Positions 1-8,071 of a stretch of 36,400 nucleotides of DNA are shown one piece after another. The notes beneath the pieces are model-generated. The model saw nothing but the letters and a program-made list of their open reading frames with translations, had not been told where the DNA came from and searched no databases. Numbering within the stretch: position 1 is the first letter of the stretch; each line of letters begins with the position of its first letter. The position numbers and the translations under genes were made by a program. This DNA comes from Nocardioides jensenii JCM 1364 = NBRC 14755 (GTDB taxonomy: Bacteria; Actinomycetota; Actinomycetes; Propionibacteriales; Nocardioidaceae), in assembly GCF_001552535.1 (NCBI RefSeq), contig NZ_BCRJ01000037.1:1-36400 (forward strand). Reading direction: 5' to 3'.

Positions 1-89
1 TTCGGGGTGACGGGACCACCGGATGGGTCCGGCCCACCCGGCGACGGCACCTGCGGACCGGCGCGGCGGCGCCAACCCAGGTCCGTAGG

Positions 90-1133
90 ATGGCCCGCAT
101 CGCCATGAACCTGCCTCCAGCACCGGCCGCCACTGCATCCCGGGAGCGCAAACTCCTGCTTGCCGTCGACGCGCCCTCGCTGCTGCACCGCAACCACCAC
201 GCGCGGGCCGACACCGGTCTGGTCGATCGCGGTGGACGACCGGCCTGGGCCTTGCACGGCATGCTGCGTCAGATCATCGAGGCCATCGAGCAGTTCGCTC
301 CGGATGCGGTGATCTTCGGCATCGACGACCGCCGGTCCTCGGTGCGCGAGACGTTCTATCCGGAGTACAAGGCGGGCCGGGCACCCAAGGACGCAGACCT
401 GGTCGACCAGCTCGAACGCGCCGGCGCCCTGCTCGACGCGCTCGGCATGGCCACCCTCACTCCTCCGGGCCTCGAGGCCGACGATGTCAACGCCTCGGCG
501 GCGACGTGGGCCCGGCACAACGACTGGAACTGCGTGATCGTGACCAGCGATCGCGACTCGTTCGCCCACATCAGCGAGCACACGCAGGTGCTGCGGCTGA
601 TCAACGGCGGCATGGCCAACTCGCCGCTGCTCAACCCGTCCCGGCTCCGCGCCCTCTACGGCGTGGACGCCACGAACTACCTGGACTTCGCAGCCCTGCG
701 CGGCGACGCCAGCGACAACCTGCCCGGCGTACCGGGCATCGGTGAGAAGACCGCGCCGATCCTGCTCGAGCAGATGGGCTCGATGGCCGCGGTCTGGGCC
801 GACATCGACCACTGCGGTGGCGAGACGCTGGTGGCCGCACTCGACTCGTGGGCCGCTGAGAACGGCGTACGCCGACTCGGCACGACGTTGCTGAAGCGGC
901 TGACCGCGCCCGGCGCCCGGGAACGCTACGAGTTCAACGTGAAGCTGATGGGCGGTCGCGACGACCTCGACCTGGGTCTGACACCCGACGTGCCGGGCAC
1001 CCCCGGGCTGCTGCCGCTCGAGGTCGACCGGGTGGTCCGGGTTCTCGGACACCTCAACGTGCCGGCAACCACGACGATGGCAATGCGCGTGCTGACCGGG
1101 GCTCCCGCGTCAACCGCCGCTCACTGGGACTAG
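90..1133 (+). CDS. Stand-alone 5'-3' exonuclease (FEN/PIN-like)
   Basis: Predicted flap-type 5' nuclease of the PolA N-terminal family, without a polymerase domain. At 347 residues it is somewhat longer than the PolA exonuclease domain. Visible acidic metal ligands are D27 (LLAVDAPS), D79/D80 (GIDDRRS), E129/D131/D132 (LEADD), D154/D156 (TSDRD) and D206/D209 (GDASDN). The helix-3-turn-helix DNA-binding segment NLPGVPGIGEKTA follows at about 210-222. The family acts on 5' flaps and branched DNA, or on RNA primers, in the cytoplasm. The gene lies 81 bases upstream of the RNA-repair pair hen1-pnkp on the same strand, so a part in nucleic-acid repair is a reasonable inference but unproven. ATG 90 gives a 20-residue unstructured leader; ATG 105 is an alternative start. 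Confidence 0.9.
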   Translation: MARIAMNLPPAPAATASRERKLLLAVDAPSLLHRNHHARADTGLVDRGGRPAWALHGMLRQIIEAIEQFAPDAVIFGIDDRRSSVRETFYPEYKAGRAPKDADLVDQLERAGALLDALGMATLTPPGLEADDVNASAATWARHNDWNCVIVTSDRDSFAHISEHTQVLRLINGGMANSPLLNPSRLRALYGVDATNYLDFAALRGDASDNLPGVPGIGEKTAPILLEQMGSMAAVWADIDHCGGETLVAALDSWAAENGVRRLGTTLLKRLTAPGARERYEFNVKLMGGRDDLDLGLTPDVPGTPGLLPLEVDRVVRVLGHLNVPATTTMAMRVLTGAPASTAAHWD

Positions 1134-1135
1134 CC

Positions 1136-1185
1136 CGGCCTCCAGGCGACTCGTCGCGCCCCGGACGACGCAAAACCGGAGGCCG
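1136..1185. terminator. Weak inverted repeat after the exonuclease gene
   Basis: CGGCCTCC at 1136-1143 is complementary to GGAGGCCG at 1178-1185, immediately after the stop of the exonuclease gene. The loop is long (34 bases) and there is no T-run, so a terminator role is only a suggestion. It occupies most of the gap before hen1. Confidence 0.25.
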
Positions 1186-1214
1186 CACGGGGCTCCGTCT
1201 GCCACACTTTGGCG

Positions 1215-2633
1215 GTGCTGCTGACCATCACTGCCGACCAGTCCGAGTCTCTCGGCGACGCCAGCGACCTCGGACACCTGCTGCACAAGCACCCTGAGCG
1301 GGTGCAGCAGTTCGACGTCTTCGGCGGCAGCGCCACCGTCTTCTATCCCGAGGTCACACCGGAGCGCTGCTCGGTCGCGCTCGTCCTCGAGATCGACCCG
1401 ATCGGCCTGGTCCGCGGCCGTTCGAGGAACCGGGAGGGATTCTCGCTCGCGCAGTACGTCAACGACCGGCCGTACGCCGCCACGTCCCTGCTCGCGGTCG
1501 CCCTGGGCAAGGTCTTCCGCACGGCACTGGGCGCCCGTTGTGACGCGCGACCCGAGCTCGTGGAGGCTGCGCTGCCACTGACCGTCGAGATGCCGGCTGT
1601 CCCCGGTGGCGCGACCCTCGTGGAGCAGCTGTTCGCGCCGCTCGGCTGGACCGTCGACGCCCGGCCGGTGCCCCTCGACCCGACGATACCGGCCTGGGGC
1701 GACTCGACGTACTCCCAGGTGCGGCTGACCGGAACGCTGCCGCTGCACGCCGCACTCAACCACCTCTACGTGCTGATCCCGGTGCTCGACAACGGCAAGC
1801 ACTACTGGGTCGGGCCCGACGAGGTCGAGAAGCTGGTCCGCGCCGGGTCCGGTTGGCTCGGGTCCCATCCCCAGCGTGAGCTGATCAGCCGTCGCTACCT
1901 GGCCCACCAGCGCGGCATGGTCGATGAAGCACGCACCCGGTTGGCGGAACTCGACGACTCCCCCACCGGGGCGACCGAGGACGGCGAGTTCCCAGCACCG
2001 GCGCGGCCTCTCGTGGCACAGCGTCACGACGCCGTGCTGGAGCAGGTGGAGCGCGCCCGCCCGGCCAGCGTGGTCGACCTCGGCTGCGGCCAGGGTGCGC
2101 TGCTCCGCCGCCTGTTGACCATGCAGGGCGTGCAGCGGGTGGTCGGCACCGAGGTGAGTGACCATGCGCTCACAGTGGCCGCCAAACGGCTTCACGTCGA
2201 CGGTATGACCGAGCGGCAGGCCGACCGGCTCGACCTGTGGCTGTCCTCCCTGCAGTACCAGGATGACCGGCTGAGAGGGACCGGCGCGAAGGGCTTCGAC
2301 GTCGCCGTCCTGATGGAGGTCATCGAGCACATCGATGCGTCCCGCCTGCCTGCAGTGTCGGGAAACATCTTCGGATTCATGGCTCCGCGGGTCGTCGTCG
2401 TGACCACCCCGAACGCCGAGCACAACGTTCTCTATCCGCAGCTCGCGGCGGGAGCGATGCGCCACCCGGACCACCGTTTCGAATGGACTCGCCAGGAGTT
2501 CGCGACCTGGTGCTCCGGCGTCGGCGAGCGTCACGACTACACGGTGGAGATCCTCCCGATCGGCTCCGTCGATCCCGATCACGGGGCCCCCACCCAGATG
2601 GCGGTCTTCACTCGGACGGACGGTGCCGCATGA
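1215..2633 (+). CDS. hen1: 3'-terminal RNA ribose 2'-O-methyltransferase Hen1
   Basis: SAM-dependent methyltransferase that 2'-O-methylates the 3'-terminal ribose at an RNA break before Pnkp seals it, protecting the repaired RNA from re-cleavage by the same ribotoxin. The N-terminal half (LLTITAD, HLLHKHPERVQ, VFYPE) is the bacterial Hen1 ligase-activating domain. The C-terminal half has a SAM motif VVDLGCGQGALL near residues 286-297, the metal-ligand set EVIEH (E368, E371, H372, counted from GTG 1215) and a further His in NAEHN (H403). The start GTG 1215 gives the family-typical VLLTI N-terminus and lies six bases after CACACT, a weak -10, so the message may be leaderless; TTG 1209 is possible. 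Its stop overlaps the pnkp ATG (ATGA). Confidence 0.95.
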   Translation: MLLTITADQSESLGDASDLGHLLHKHPERVQQFDVFGGSATVFYPEVTPERCSVALVLEIDPIGLVRGRSRNREGFSLAQYVNDRPYAATSLLAVALGKVFRTALGARCDARPELVEAALPLTVEMPAVPGGATLVEQLFAPLGWTVDARPVPLDPTIPAWGDSTYSQVRLTGTLPLHAALNHLYVLIPVLDNGKHYWVGPDEVEKLVRAGSGWLGSHPQRELISRRYLAHQRGMVDEARTRLAELDDSPTGATEDGEFPAPARPLVAQRHDAVLEQVERARPASVVDLGCGQGALLRRLLTMQGVQRVVGTEVSDHALTVAAKRLHVDGMTERQADRLDLWLSSLQYQDDRLRGTGAKGFDVAVLMEVIEHIDASRLPAVSGNIFGFMAPRVVVVTTPNAEHNVLYPQLAAGAMRHPDHRFEWTRQEFATWCSGVGERHDYTVEILPIGSVDPDHGAPTQMAVFTRTDGAA

Positions 2634-5125
2634 CCACGCTGCAGATTCCCCAGGTCTCCCTGGTCGTATTGGTCGGCACCAGTGGTTCAGGCAAGTCCAC
2701 CTTCGCCGGCAAGCACTTCCTGCCCACCGAGGTGGTCTCCTCCGACCACTGCCGAGGGCTGGTCTCCGACGACGACAACGACCAGTCCGCCACCAAGGAC
2801 GCCTTCGACCTGCTCCACTACATCGTCGGCAAGCGGCTGCAGCGCGGGCTGCTCACCGTCGTCGACGCGACGAACGTGCAGCCGATGGCCCGGCGTGCCC
2901 TCGTCGCCCTGGCCAAGGAGTACGACGTGCTGCCGACGGCCGTCGTACTCGATCCGCCGCAGGCGGTGAGCGTCGAGCGCAACGCACTGCGACCCGACCG
3001 TGACTTCGGCGCCTCCGTCGTACGCCGGCAGCACGACCAGCTCCGGCGATCGCTCAAGGGACTGCGTCGCGAGGGCTTCCGCAACGTGCACGTGCTGGGC
3101 TCCGTCGAGGAGATCGAGGCGGCCAGGTTCGAACGCACCCGGCTGCACAACGACCTGCGCCACGAGACCGGACCGTTCGACGTGATCGGCGATGTCCACG
3201 GTTGCCGCGAGGAGCTCGAGACCCTGCTCCAGCGGCTCGGCCACGACCTGGTGCGCGACACCCACGGTCGCAGTGTCGACGCCGAGCACCCCGAGGGCAG
3301 GCGGGTGATCTTCGTGGGCGACCTCGTCGACCGTGGCCCCGACTCCCCCGGCGTGCTCCGGCTGGCGATGGGCATGGTCGAGGCCGGTCACGCCCTCTGC
3401 GTCTCGGGGAACCACGAGGCCAAGCTGGCTCGCGTCCTGGGCGGCAAGAAGGTCACCGTCAGCCACGGCCTCCAGGAGACGCTGGACCAGCTGGACAACG
3501 AGTCCGACGAGTTCCGCCGACGCGCCACCGCGTTCGTCGACGGCCTGATCGCCCACTACGTGCTCGACGACGGGCGGCTCGTCGTCGCCCACGCCGGACT
3601 CAAGGAGAGCTACCACGGCCGGGCCTCCGGACGGGTGCGCGCGTTCGCGCTGTACGGCGACACGAGTGGCGAGACCGACGAGTTCGGCCTGCCGGTGCGC
3701 TACCCGTGGGCCGACGACTATCGCGGAACCGCGACGGTGCTCTACGGTCACACGCCGGTGCCGGAGCCGGAGTGGGTCAACAACACGATGTGCCTCGACA
3801 CGGGCTGCGTGTTCGGCGGCTCGTTGACCGCGCTGCGCTACCCCGAGCGCGAGGTCGTGCAGGTGCCGGCCGCCGAGACGTACTACGAGCCCGTGCGCCC
3901 GTTGGCTCCTCCGGCGCGCGATCCCGACGTGCTGAACCTGGACGACGTGCTCGGCCCGCGGATCATCGAGACCGAGCACCTCGGCCGGGTCTCCCTGCGG
4001 GAGGAGAGCGCGGCCGGTGCGATCGAGGTGATGAGCCGGTTCGCGATCGACCCGGCCCGGCTGGTCTACCTGCCCCCGACGATGTCGCCGTGTGACACCT
4101 CGCCGTCCGAGGAGCACCTCGAGCACCCCGTCGAGGCGTTCGCTCACTTCAGGAAGGTCGGCGTCACGCAGGTGATCTGCGAGGAGAAGCACATGGGCTC
4201 CCGCGCAGTCATCTCGGTCGACCGGGAGGCAGGTGGGGTGATCCACACCCGCACCGGGCGGGCGTTCTTCGACGACGACGTCTCCGCGCGGTTGCTGGCC
4301 AACATTGCCGAATCCCTCACCAGCATTGGGATCTGGGACGAGTTGAACACCGACTGGATCCTTCTCGATGCCGAGATCATGCCGTGGTCGGCGAAGGCAG
4401 GTGACCTGATCCGCGACCAGTACGCCGCGGTGGGTGCTGCCGCGCGTGCTGCACTGCCGGCGACGATGTCGGTTCTCGAGACCGCCGGCGCACGTGGCCT
4501 CGACCTCGCCGAGCTCACGGCACGCACGGGTCGTCGTACGACCGATGCGGAGGCGTACGTCGCGGCCTACCGTCACTACGTGTGGGACGTCGATGGTGTG
4601 GACGGCATCCGGATCGCTCCGTTCCAGGTGCTCGCCACCGACGGGTCGACGTACGAGGAGCGCGATCACCTGTGGCACCTGGGTGTCGCCGATCGCCTTG
4701 TCACACAGGCACCTGCGCTCTTCGCACCCACTCGACGACTGGTCGTCGAGGTCGACGACGCGACCTCGGTCGAGGCGGGGGCGGCGTGGTGGAGCGACCT
4801 GACCGAGGCCGGCGGCGAGGGCATGGTGGTCAAGCCGCTTCGTAATCTGACGCGTGGCCCGAAGGGGCTCGTGCAGCCGGGAGTCAAGGTCCGCGGGCGG
4901 GAGTACCTGCGCATCATCTACGGCCCCGACTACACGACGCCGGCGAACCTGAGCCGGCTGCGCAATCGCAATCTCGGCCACAAGCGGTCGATGGCACTGC
5001 GCGAGTACGCCCTCGGGCTGGAGGCGCTGCGCCGGGTCGCCGGCGGTGAGCCGACGTGGCGGGTGCACGAGTGCGTCTTCGCGATTCTCGCGATGGAGTC
5101 CGAGCCGGTCGACCCTCGGCTCTGA
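2630..5125 (+). CDS. pnkp: Polynucleotide kinase-phosphatase Pnkp (RNA repair ligase)
   Basis: Trifunctional RNA end-healing and sealing enzyme, 831 residues, the usual length. Three domains are visible in order. The 5'-OH kinase has the P-loop GTSGSGKST (K22). The binuclear metallophosphatase carries GDVHGC (about 184-189), GDLVDRG, GNHE, AHAGL and YGHTP and removes 2',3'-cyclic and 3' phosphates. The ligase-type adenylyltransferase has CEEKHMGSRAV with predicted AMP-accepting K520, then LDAEIMPW, EGMVVKP and VKVRGREYLRIIYGP. In known systems this ligase domain needs Hen1 to complete sealing. The start is ATG 2630, which overlaps the hen1 stop as ATGA, implying translational coupling and stoichiometric production. 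It converges with hmgA 22 bases away. Confidence 0.95.
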   Translation: MTTLQIPQVSLVVLVGTSGSGKSTFAGKHFLPTEVVSSDHCRGLVSDDDNDQSATKDAFDLLHYIVGKRLQRGLLTVVDATNVQPMARRALVALAKEYDVLPTAVVLDPPQAVSVERNALRPDRDFGASVVRRQHDQLRRSLKGLRREGFRNVHVLGSVEEIEAARFERTRLHNDLRHETGPFDVIGDVHGCREELETLLQRLGHDLVRDTHGRSVDAEHPEGRRVIFVGDLVDRGPDSPGVLRLAMGMVEAGHALCVSGNHEAKLARVLGGKKVTVSHGLQETLDQLDNESDEFRRRATAFVDGLIAHYVLDDGRLVVAHAGLKESYHGRASGRVRAFALYGDTSGETDEFGLPVRYPWADDYRGTATVLYGHTPVPEPEWVNNTMCLDTGCVFGGSLTALRYPEREVVQVPAAETYYEPVRPLAPPARDPDVLNLDDVLGPRIIETEHLGRVSLREESAAGAIEVMSRFAIDPARLVYLPPTMSPCDTSPSEEHLEHPVEAFAHFRKVGVTQVICEEKHMGSRAVISVDREAGGVIHTRTGRAFFDDDVSARLLANIAESLTSIGIWDELNTDWILLDAEIMPWSAKAGDLIRDQYAAVGAAARAALPATMSVLETAGARGLDLAELTARTGRRTTDAEAYVAAYRHYVWDVDGVDGIRIAPFQVLATDGSTYEERDHLWHLGVADRLVTQAPALFAPTRRLVVEVDDATSVEAGAAWWSDLTEAGGEGMVVKPLRNLTRGPKGLVQPGVKVRGREYLRIIYGPDYTTPANLSRLRNRNLGHKRSMALREYALGLEALRRVAGGEPTWRVHECVFAILAMESEPVDPRL

Positions 5126-5147
5126 GCGTTGGAGCGGGCCTCTGAGG

Positions 5148-6371
5148 TCAGGAGTTGCTGAAGACCGCCGGGCCACCGTTGCCGTCGGGTCCGCGGTTCG
5201 CCCACGTCCAGGCGTAGGCCTCGTCCTCGACGGCCAGGCCTCCCTCACCGAGCTCGAGCGGGGCGAACGTGTCGACCATGACCGCGGACTCGTCGAAGAA
5301 CTCCGCGCCCAACGACGCCTCGATCGCTGACGGTTGCGGGCCGTGGGCGTAGCCGCCCGGGTGCAGCGAGATGGAGCCGAGGTTGATGCCGGAGCCCTTG
5401 CGGGCCTCGTAGTCGCCGCCGACGTAGAACATGACCTCGTCGGAGTCGACGTTGGAGTGGTAGTAGGGCACCGGCACCGAGAGCTCGTGGTAGTCGACCT
5501 TGCGGGGCAGGAAGTTGCAGACGACGAAGTTGTGTCCCTCGAAGACCTGGTGCACCGGCGGCGGCTGGTGGATCTTGCCGGTGATCGGCATGAAGTCGTC
5601 GATGTTGAACGTGTAGGGGTAGAGGCAGCCGTCCCAGCCGACCACGTCGAAGGGGTGGGTCGCGTAGCGCATGCGGGTGCCGACGACCTTGCCGCCGACC
5701 CGGTGCTTGACCAGCACGTCGACGTCCGTCTCGTCGCCGGCCTCCTGCAGCTGGGTGGGCCCGTGCAGGTCGCGTTCGCAGTACGGCGCGTGCTCGAGGA
5801 GCTGGCCGTAGCGGGAGAGATAGCGCTTGGGCGGCGCGATGTGGCTGTTGGCCTCGATCGCGTAGAGCCGGCTGCTCTGGTTGGGCACCCAGCGGTGCGT
5901 GGTTGCGCGCGGGATGACGACATAGTCGCCCGAGCGGTAGTGCAGGGGCCCGAAGATGGTCTCGACGACGCCGCCGCCGGACTCGACGTAGACGCACTCG
6001 TCGCCGATCGCGTTGCGGTAGTACGCCGAGGGGTCCTCGCCGGTGACGACGTACGAGATCCGCACGTCGCTGTTGCCCAGGACGAGTCGTCGGCCGGTGA
6101 CCGCGTCGGCCGTCTCGCCGGCCACGAACAGCGTGTGCAGGCGCAGGTGGCGCGCCTTCAGGGGGTGGTTCGGCGTGGTGGTCTGGTCGGGCAGCTCCCA
6201 GATCTGGGAGTCGACCAGAGCCGAGGGCACACCACGGTGGTAGAGCAACGAGGAGTCGGAGCTGAAGCCCTCTTCGCCCATGAGCTCCTCGTAGTAGAGC
6301 TTGCCCTCGGCGTCGCGGTGCTGGGTGTGGCGCTTCGGCGGGATGTCGCCCAGTGCGCGGTAGTAAGCCAT
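5148..6371 (-). CDS. hmgA: Homogentisate 1,2-dioxygenase
   Basis: Fe(II) ring-cleaving dioxygenase converting homogentisate to maleylacetoacetate in tyrosine and phenylalanine catabolism; cytosolic, cupin-fold. At 407 residues it matches the shorter actinobacterial form. The N-terminus (MAYYRALGDIPPKRHTQHR, then GEEGFSSDSSLLYHRG) is typical. The C-terminal cupin carries the likely iron-binding region YYHSNVDSDEVMFY and the downstream LHPGGYAHGP histidines. The start ATG 6371 has GGAG five bases upstream. No other tyrosine-catabolism gene (fahA, maiA, hppD) is present in the window, so the gene seems isolated. It is convergent with pnkp and preceded by a 184-base gap with a candidate promoter. 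Confidence 0.93.
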   Translation of the reverse strand: MAYYRALGDIPPKRHTQHRDAEGKLYYEELMGEEGFSSDSSLLYHRGVPSALVDSQIWELPDQTTTPNHPLKARHLRLHTLFVAGETADAVTGRRLVLGNSDVRISYVVTGEDPSAYYRNAIGDECVYVESGGGVVETIFGPLHYRSGDYVVIPRATTHRWVPNQSSRLYAIEANSHIAPPKRYLSRYGQLLEHAPYCERDLHGPTQLQEAGDETDVDVLVKHRVGGKVVGTRMRYATHPFDVVGWDGCLYPYTFNIDDFMPITGKIHQPPPVHQVFEGHNFVVCNFLPRKVDYHELSVPVPYYHSNVDSDEVMFYVGGDYEARKGSGINLGSISLHPGGYAHGPQPSAIEASLGAEFFDESAVMVDTFAPLELGEGGLAVEDEAYAWTWANRGPDGNGGPAVFSNS

Positions 6372-6427
6372 CTTCGCTCCGACTGGTTCGATATGAGGAC
6401 GCCAATCTGCTGCATCGTCCGTTATCC

Positions 6428-6456
6428 AGCATCCCGCGCGGGTTTTGTGGTGTCAA
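6428..6456 (-). promoter_or_regulatory. Candidate hmgA promoter
   Basis: On the minus strand a perfect TTGACA (6456-6451) is followed after 17 bases by GATGCT (6433-6428), a weak -10. The predicted start lies near 6421, giving a leader of about 50 bases before the hmgA ATG. The -35 match and spacing are seen directly; use in vivo is inferred. Confidence 0.4.
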
Positions 6457-6555
6457 CCGCCCTGATGCGAGTTTGTCCACGGGCAGGAAATGCGGGGTTC
6501 CGCAGGCTGCGCAGGCTGCGCGGACTGCCGGTGGCACTCTCGGGAAGGACGCCAC

Positions 6556-6693
6556 ATGATCGCTTCGACCACACGCCGACTGATCGCGCTGCTCTGGCTG
6601 GTCCTGCTCGCCGCGGGCTGCGGCGACGACACGACCCAGACCAGCACCTCACCGGGCGTGACAACTGAGCCCGGCTCAGGCGAGACAGCCGGG
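6556..6693 (+). pseudogene. 5' fragment of a lipoprotein gene
   Basis: A well-formed beginning of a lipoprotein gene: AAGGA eight bases before ATG 6556, a basic start (STTRR), a hydrophobic segment and the lipobox LLAAGC, then a Thr/Ser/Gly-rich linker as in many actinobacterial lipoproteins. After about 45 codons the frame runs into the 3' end of the convergent gene at 6694 and continues to 7206 only as an antisense shadow with no recognisable domain. I read this as a lipoprotein whose mature domain was lost by a rearrangement near 6690. A short functional lipopeptide cannot be excluded, since no stop is present at the junction. Confidence 0.5.
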
Positions 6694-7506
6694 TCAGCCG
6701 GTCCAACTACGCTTGCGCACCTCGACCTGGCTCCCCCCCGCGATGACCGTCAGCGGCGCGAGTTTGGTCGGATCCCATTCGGCGTTCCACGCGGCGGTGT
6801 CATAGAACACCGTGTAGCCGGGCAACATCGTCGTGCTCGACTCAGTCACCGGTCGTTGGCCGCCCTCGCCACGGATCACCACCTTGACGTCGCCGGGGAC
6901 GGCACCGAACAGGCGGTACCTCGACCCGGTCGGCAACTTGTCTCCGCCGTACAGGTCGATGCCGTCGGGTTCCTCGACGGACTTCGGGCTCAGCGCCGCG
7001 ACCCACTGCAGGATGCGGTCCCCGTCACGCACTCCGCTGGCGACGTACGTCGACTCCACCGCCTTGCCCGTCTTCGGTCCGATGAACACCCGATGTGCGG
7101 CGTACAAGATCTCCTGGTGCCCGCCGATCTCACCGAGCACGATCGGGTCACCGACCACCTCGCCGTCCTCCCAGGCGCCGATCAGGTTGTCCCCATTCGG
7201 AAGTGACAGCTCTCCCCTCTTCGGGAAGCGATCGGTGGTGGTCGCGGTGGCGGTCTGACTCGGCGTGATCGACGTGGGGACGGGACCGGTCGGGTCGGGC
7301 GTCGCGTCGTCGTTGGCCCCCACCAACGAAGGGATCGTGAAGGCACCGACGACGACAAGGCACGCGCCCACAGCCCCGGTCGCGACCTTGAGCCGCTGGG
7401 TGCGAGCGGCCCGCGATCGTGCGACGGCTCCCCACCCGGTTGCGTCGGGCGCCTCCGGGGCAGAGCCCGACAGCCGTCGGGTCAGGTCGTTCTCAGTGTC
7501 GTTCAT
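6694..7506 (-). CDS. Membrane-anchored partner of the SigE-family sigma factor
   Basis: Protein of 270 residues coupled to the sigma gene (ATGA overlap at 7503-7506). The N-terminal ~38 residues are cytoplasmic and charged (TENDLTRRLSG, SRAARTQRLK). One membrane segment follows at about 41-62 (VATGAVGACLVVVGAFTIPSL), then a Pro/Thr linker and an extracytoplasmic domain of about 180 residues with no family I recognise. The topology and the coupling suggest an anti-sigma or sensor role. However, no zinc anti-sigma HxxxCxxC motif is visible, so this is inference from arrangement only. Confidence 0.75.
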   Translation of the reverse strand: MNDTENDLTRRLSGSAPEAPDATGWGAVARSRAARTQRLKVATGAVGACLVVVGAFTIPSLVGANDDATPDPTGPVPTSITPSQTATATTTDRFPKRGELSLPNGDNLIGAWEDGEVVGDPIVLGEIGGHQEILYAAHRVFIGPKTGKAVESTYVASGVRDGDRILQWVAALSPKSVEEPDGIDLYGGDKLPTGSRYRLFGAVPGDVKVVIRGEGGQRPVTESSTTMLPGYTVFYDTAAWNAEWDPTKLAPLTVIAGGSQVEVRKRSWTG

Positions 7507-8000
7507 GGCACCTCCTGGATGGTCAGCAATGGTGAGTTCCGCAGGGTGCGGATGCCTCTCGACGCCTGGCTCTTGACCGTGCCGACGCTCACCGCCATCC
7601 GGTCCGCGACCTCACGCTCGGTCAGGCCTTCGAAGTAGCGCAGCACCAGCACGGTGCGTTGCCCGCGCGGAAGCTCGGCGAGCGCGCGCATCAGGTCGGG
7701 GTCGGGAGGGGCGTCGCCGGGTACGACGACGTCCACGCCCGCATCGGAGTCGGGGACTTCACCGTTCCACTTGCGACGCCACCACGAGGTGTACGTGTTG
7801 ACCATGACGCGGCGTACGTAGCCCTCGAAGTTGTCGACCTTCTCGAATTTCGGCCACGACTTGGCCAGCGCGGTCTGCACGAGATCTTCGGCGCGATACC
7901 GATCCCCCGTCAGCATCCACGCGGAACGCCACAGCGCAGGACCGCGCGCGGTCACGAACGCATCGAAGGCCTCGGCCGGGTCAGGCTGCGTGCCGCTCAT
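7503..8000 (-). CDS. SigE-family ECF RNA polymerase sigma factor
   Basis: Small sigma-70 factor of 165 residues. Region 2 is seen as RAEDLVQTALAKSWPKF (about 35-51) with the -10 recognition part VRRVMVNTYTSWWRRK. Region 4 is LPRGQRTVLVLRYFEGLTE followed by the helix-turn-helix EVADRMAVSVGTVKSQASRG. This matches the actinobacterial SigE-like subfamily, which directs RNA polymerase to a small regulon under cell-envelope or other stress. It is first in an operon with the membrane protein that follows and is divergent from the pentapeptide gene. A candidate autoregulatory promoter lies at 8031-8061. The start ATG 8000 has GGGGGT four bases upstream. Confidence 0.92.
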   Translation of the reverse strand: MSGTQPDPAEAFDAFVTARGPALWRSAWMLTGDRYRAEDLVQTALAKSWPKFEKVDNFEGYVRRVMVNTYTSWWRRKWNGEVPDSDAGVDVVVPGDAPPDPDLMRALAELPRGQRTVLVLRYFEGLTEREVADRMAVSVGTVKSQASRGIRTLRNSPLLTIQEVP

Positions 8001-8030
8001 CTCGACCCCCAGGTTGTTGGACTCACACCC

Positions 8031-8061
8031 AGATGAGTGCCCGGCTCCACGAAAAGGTTGT
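8031..8061 (-). promoter_or_regulatory. Candidate ECF-type promoter of the sigma gene
   Basis: On the minus strand ACAACC (8061-8056) is followed after 20 bases by CATCT (8035-8031). An AACC-type -35 with a CGTC/CATC-type -10 is the general look of ECF promoters, and such elements often precede SigE-family genes. The spacing is longer than usual, so this is tentative. Confidence 0.35.
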
Positions 8062-8071
8062 CACGTGTTGA

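Noticed and set aside
2687..5923. Very long minus-strand open frame opposite pnkp and across hmgA
   Set aside because: Low-complexity Arg/Val/Asp/Ala translation without any domain; it mirrors the codon bias of real genes on both sides.
6434..6445. CCCGCGCGGG followed by TTTT as an intrinsic terminator
   Set aside because: The palindrome has no loop (only about three pairs could form) and no gene ends nearby in that direction.
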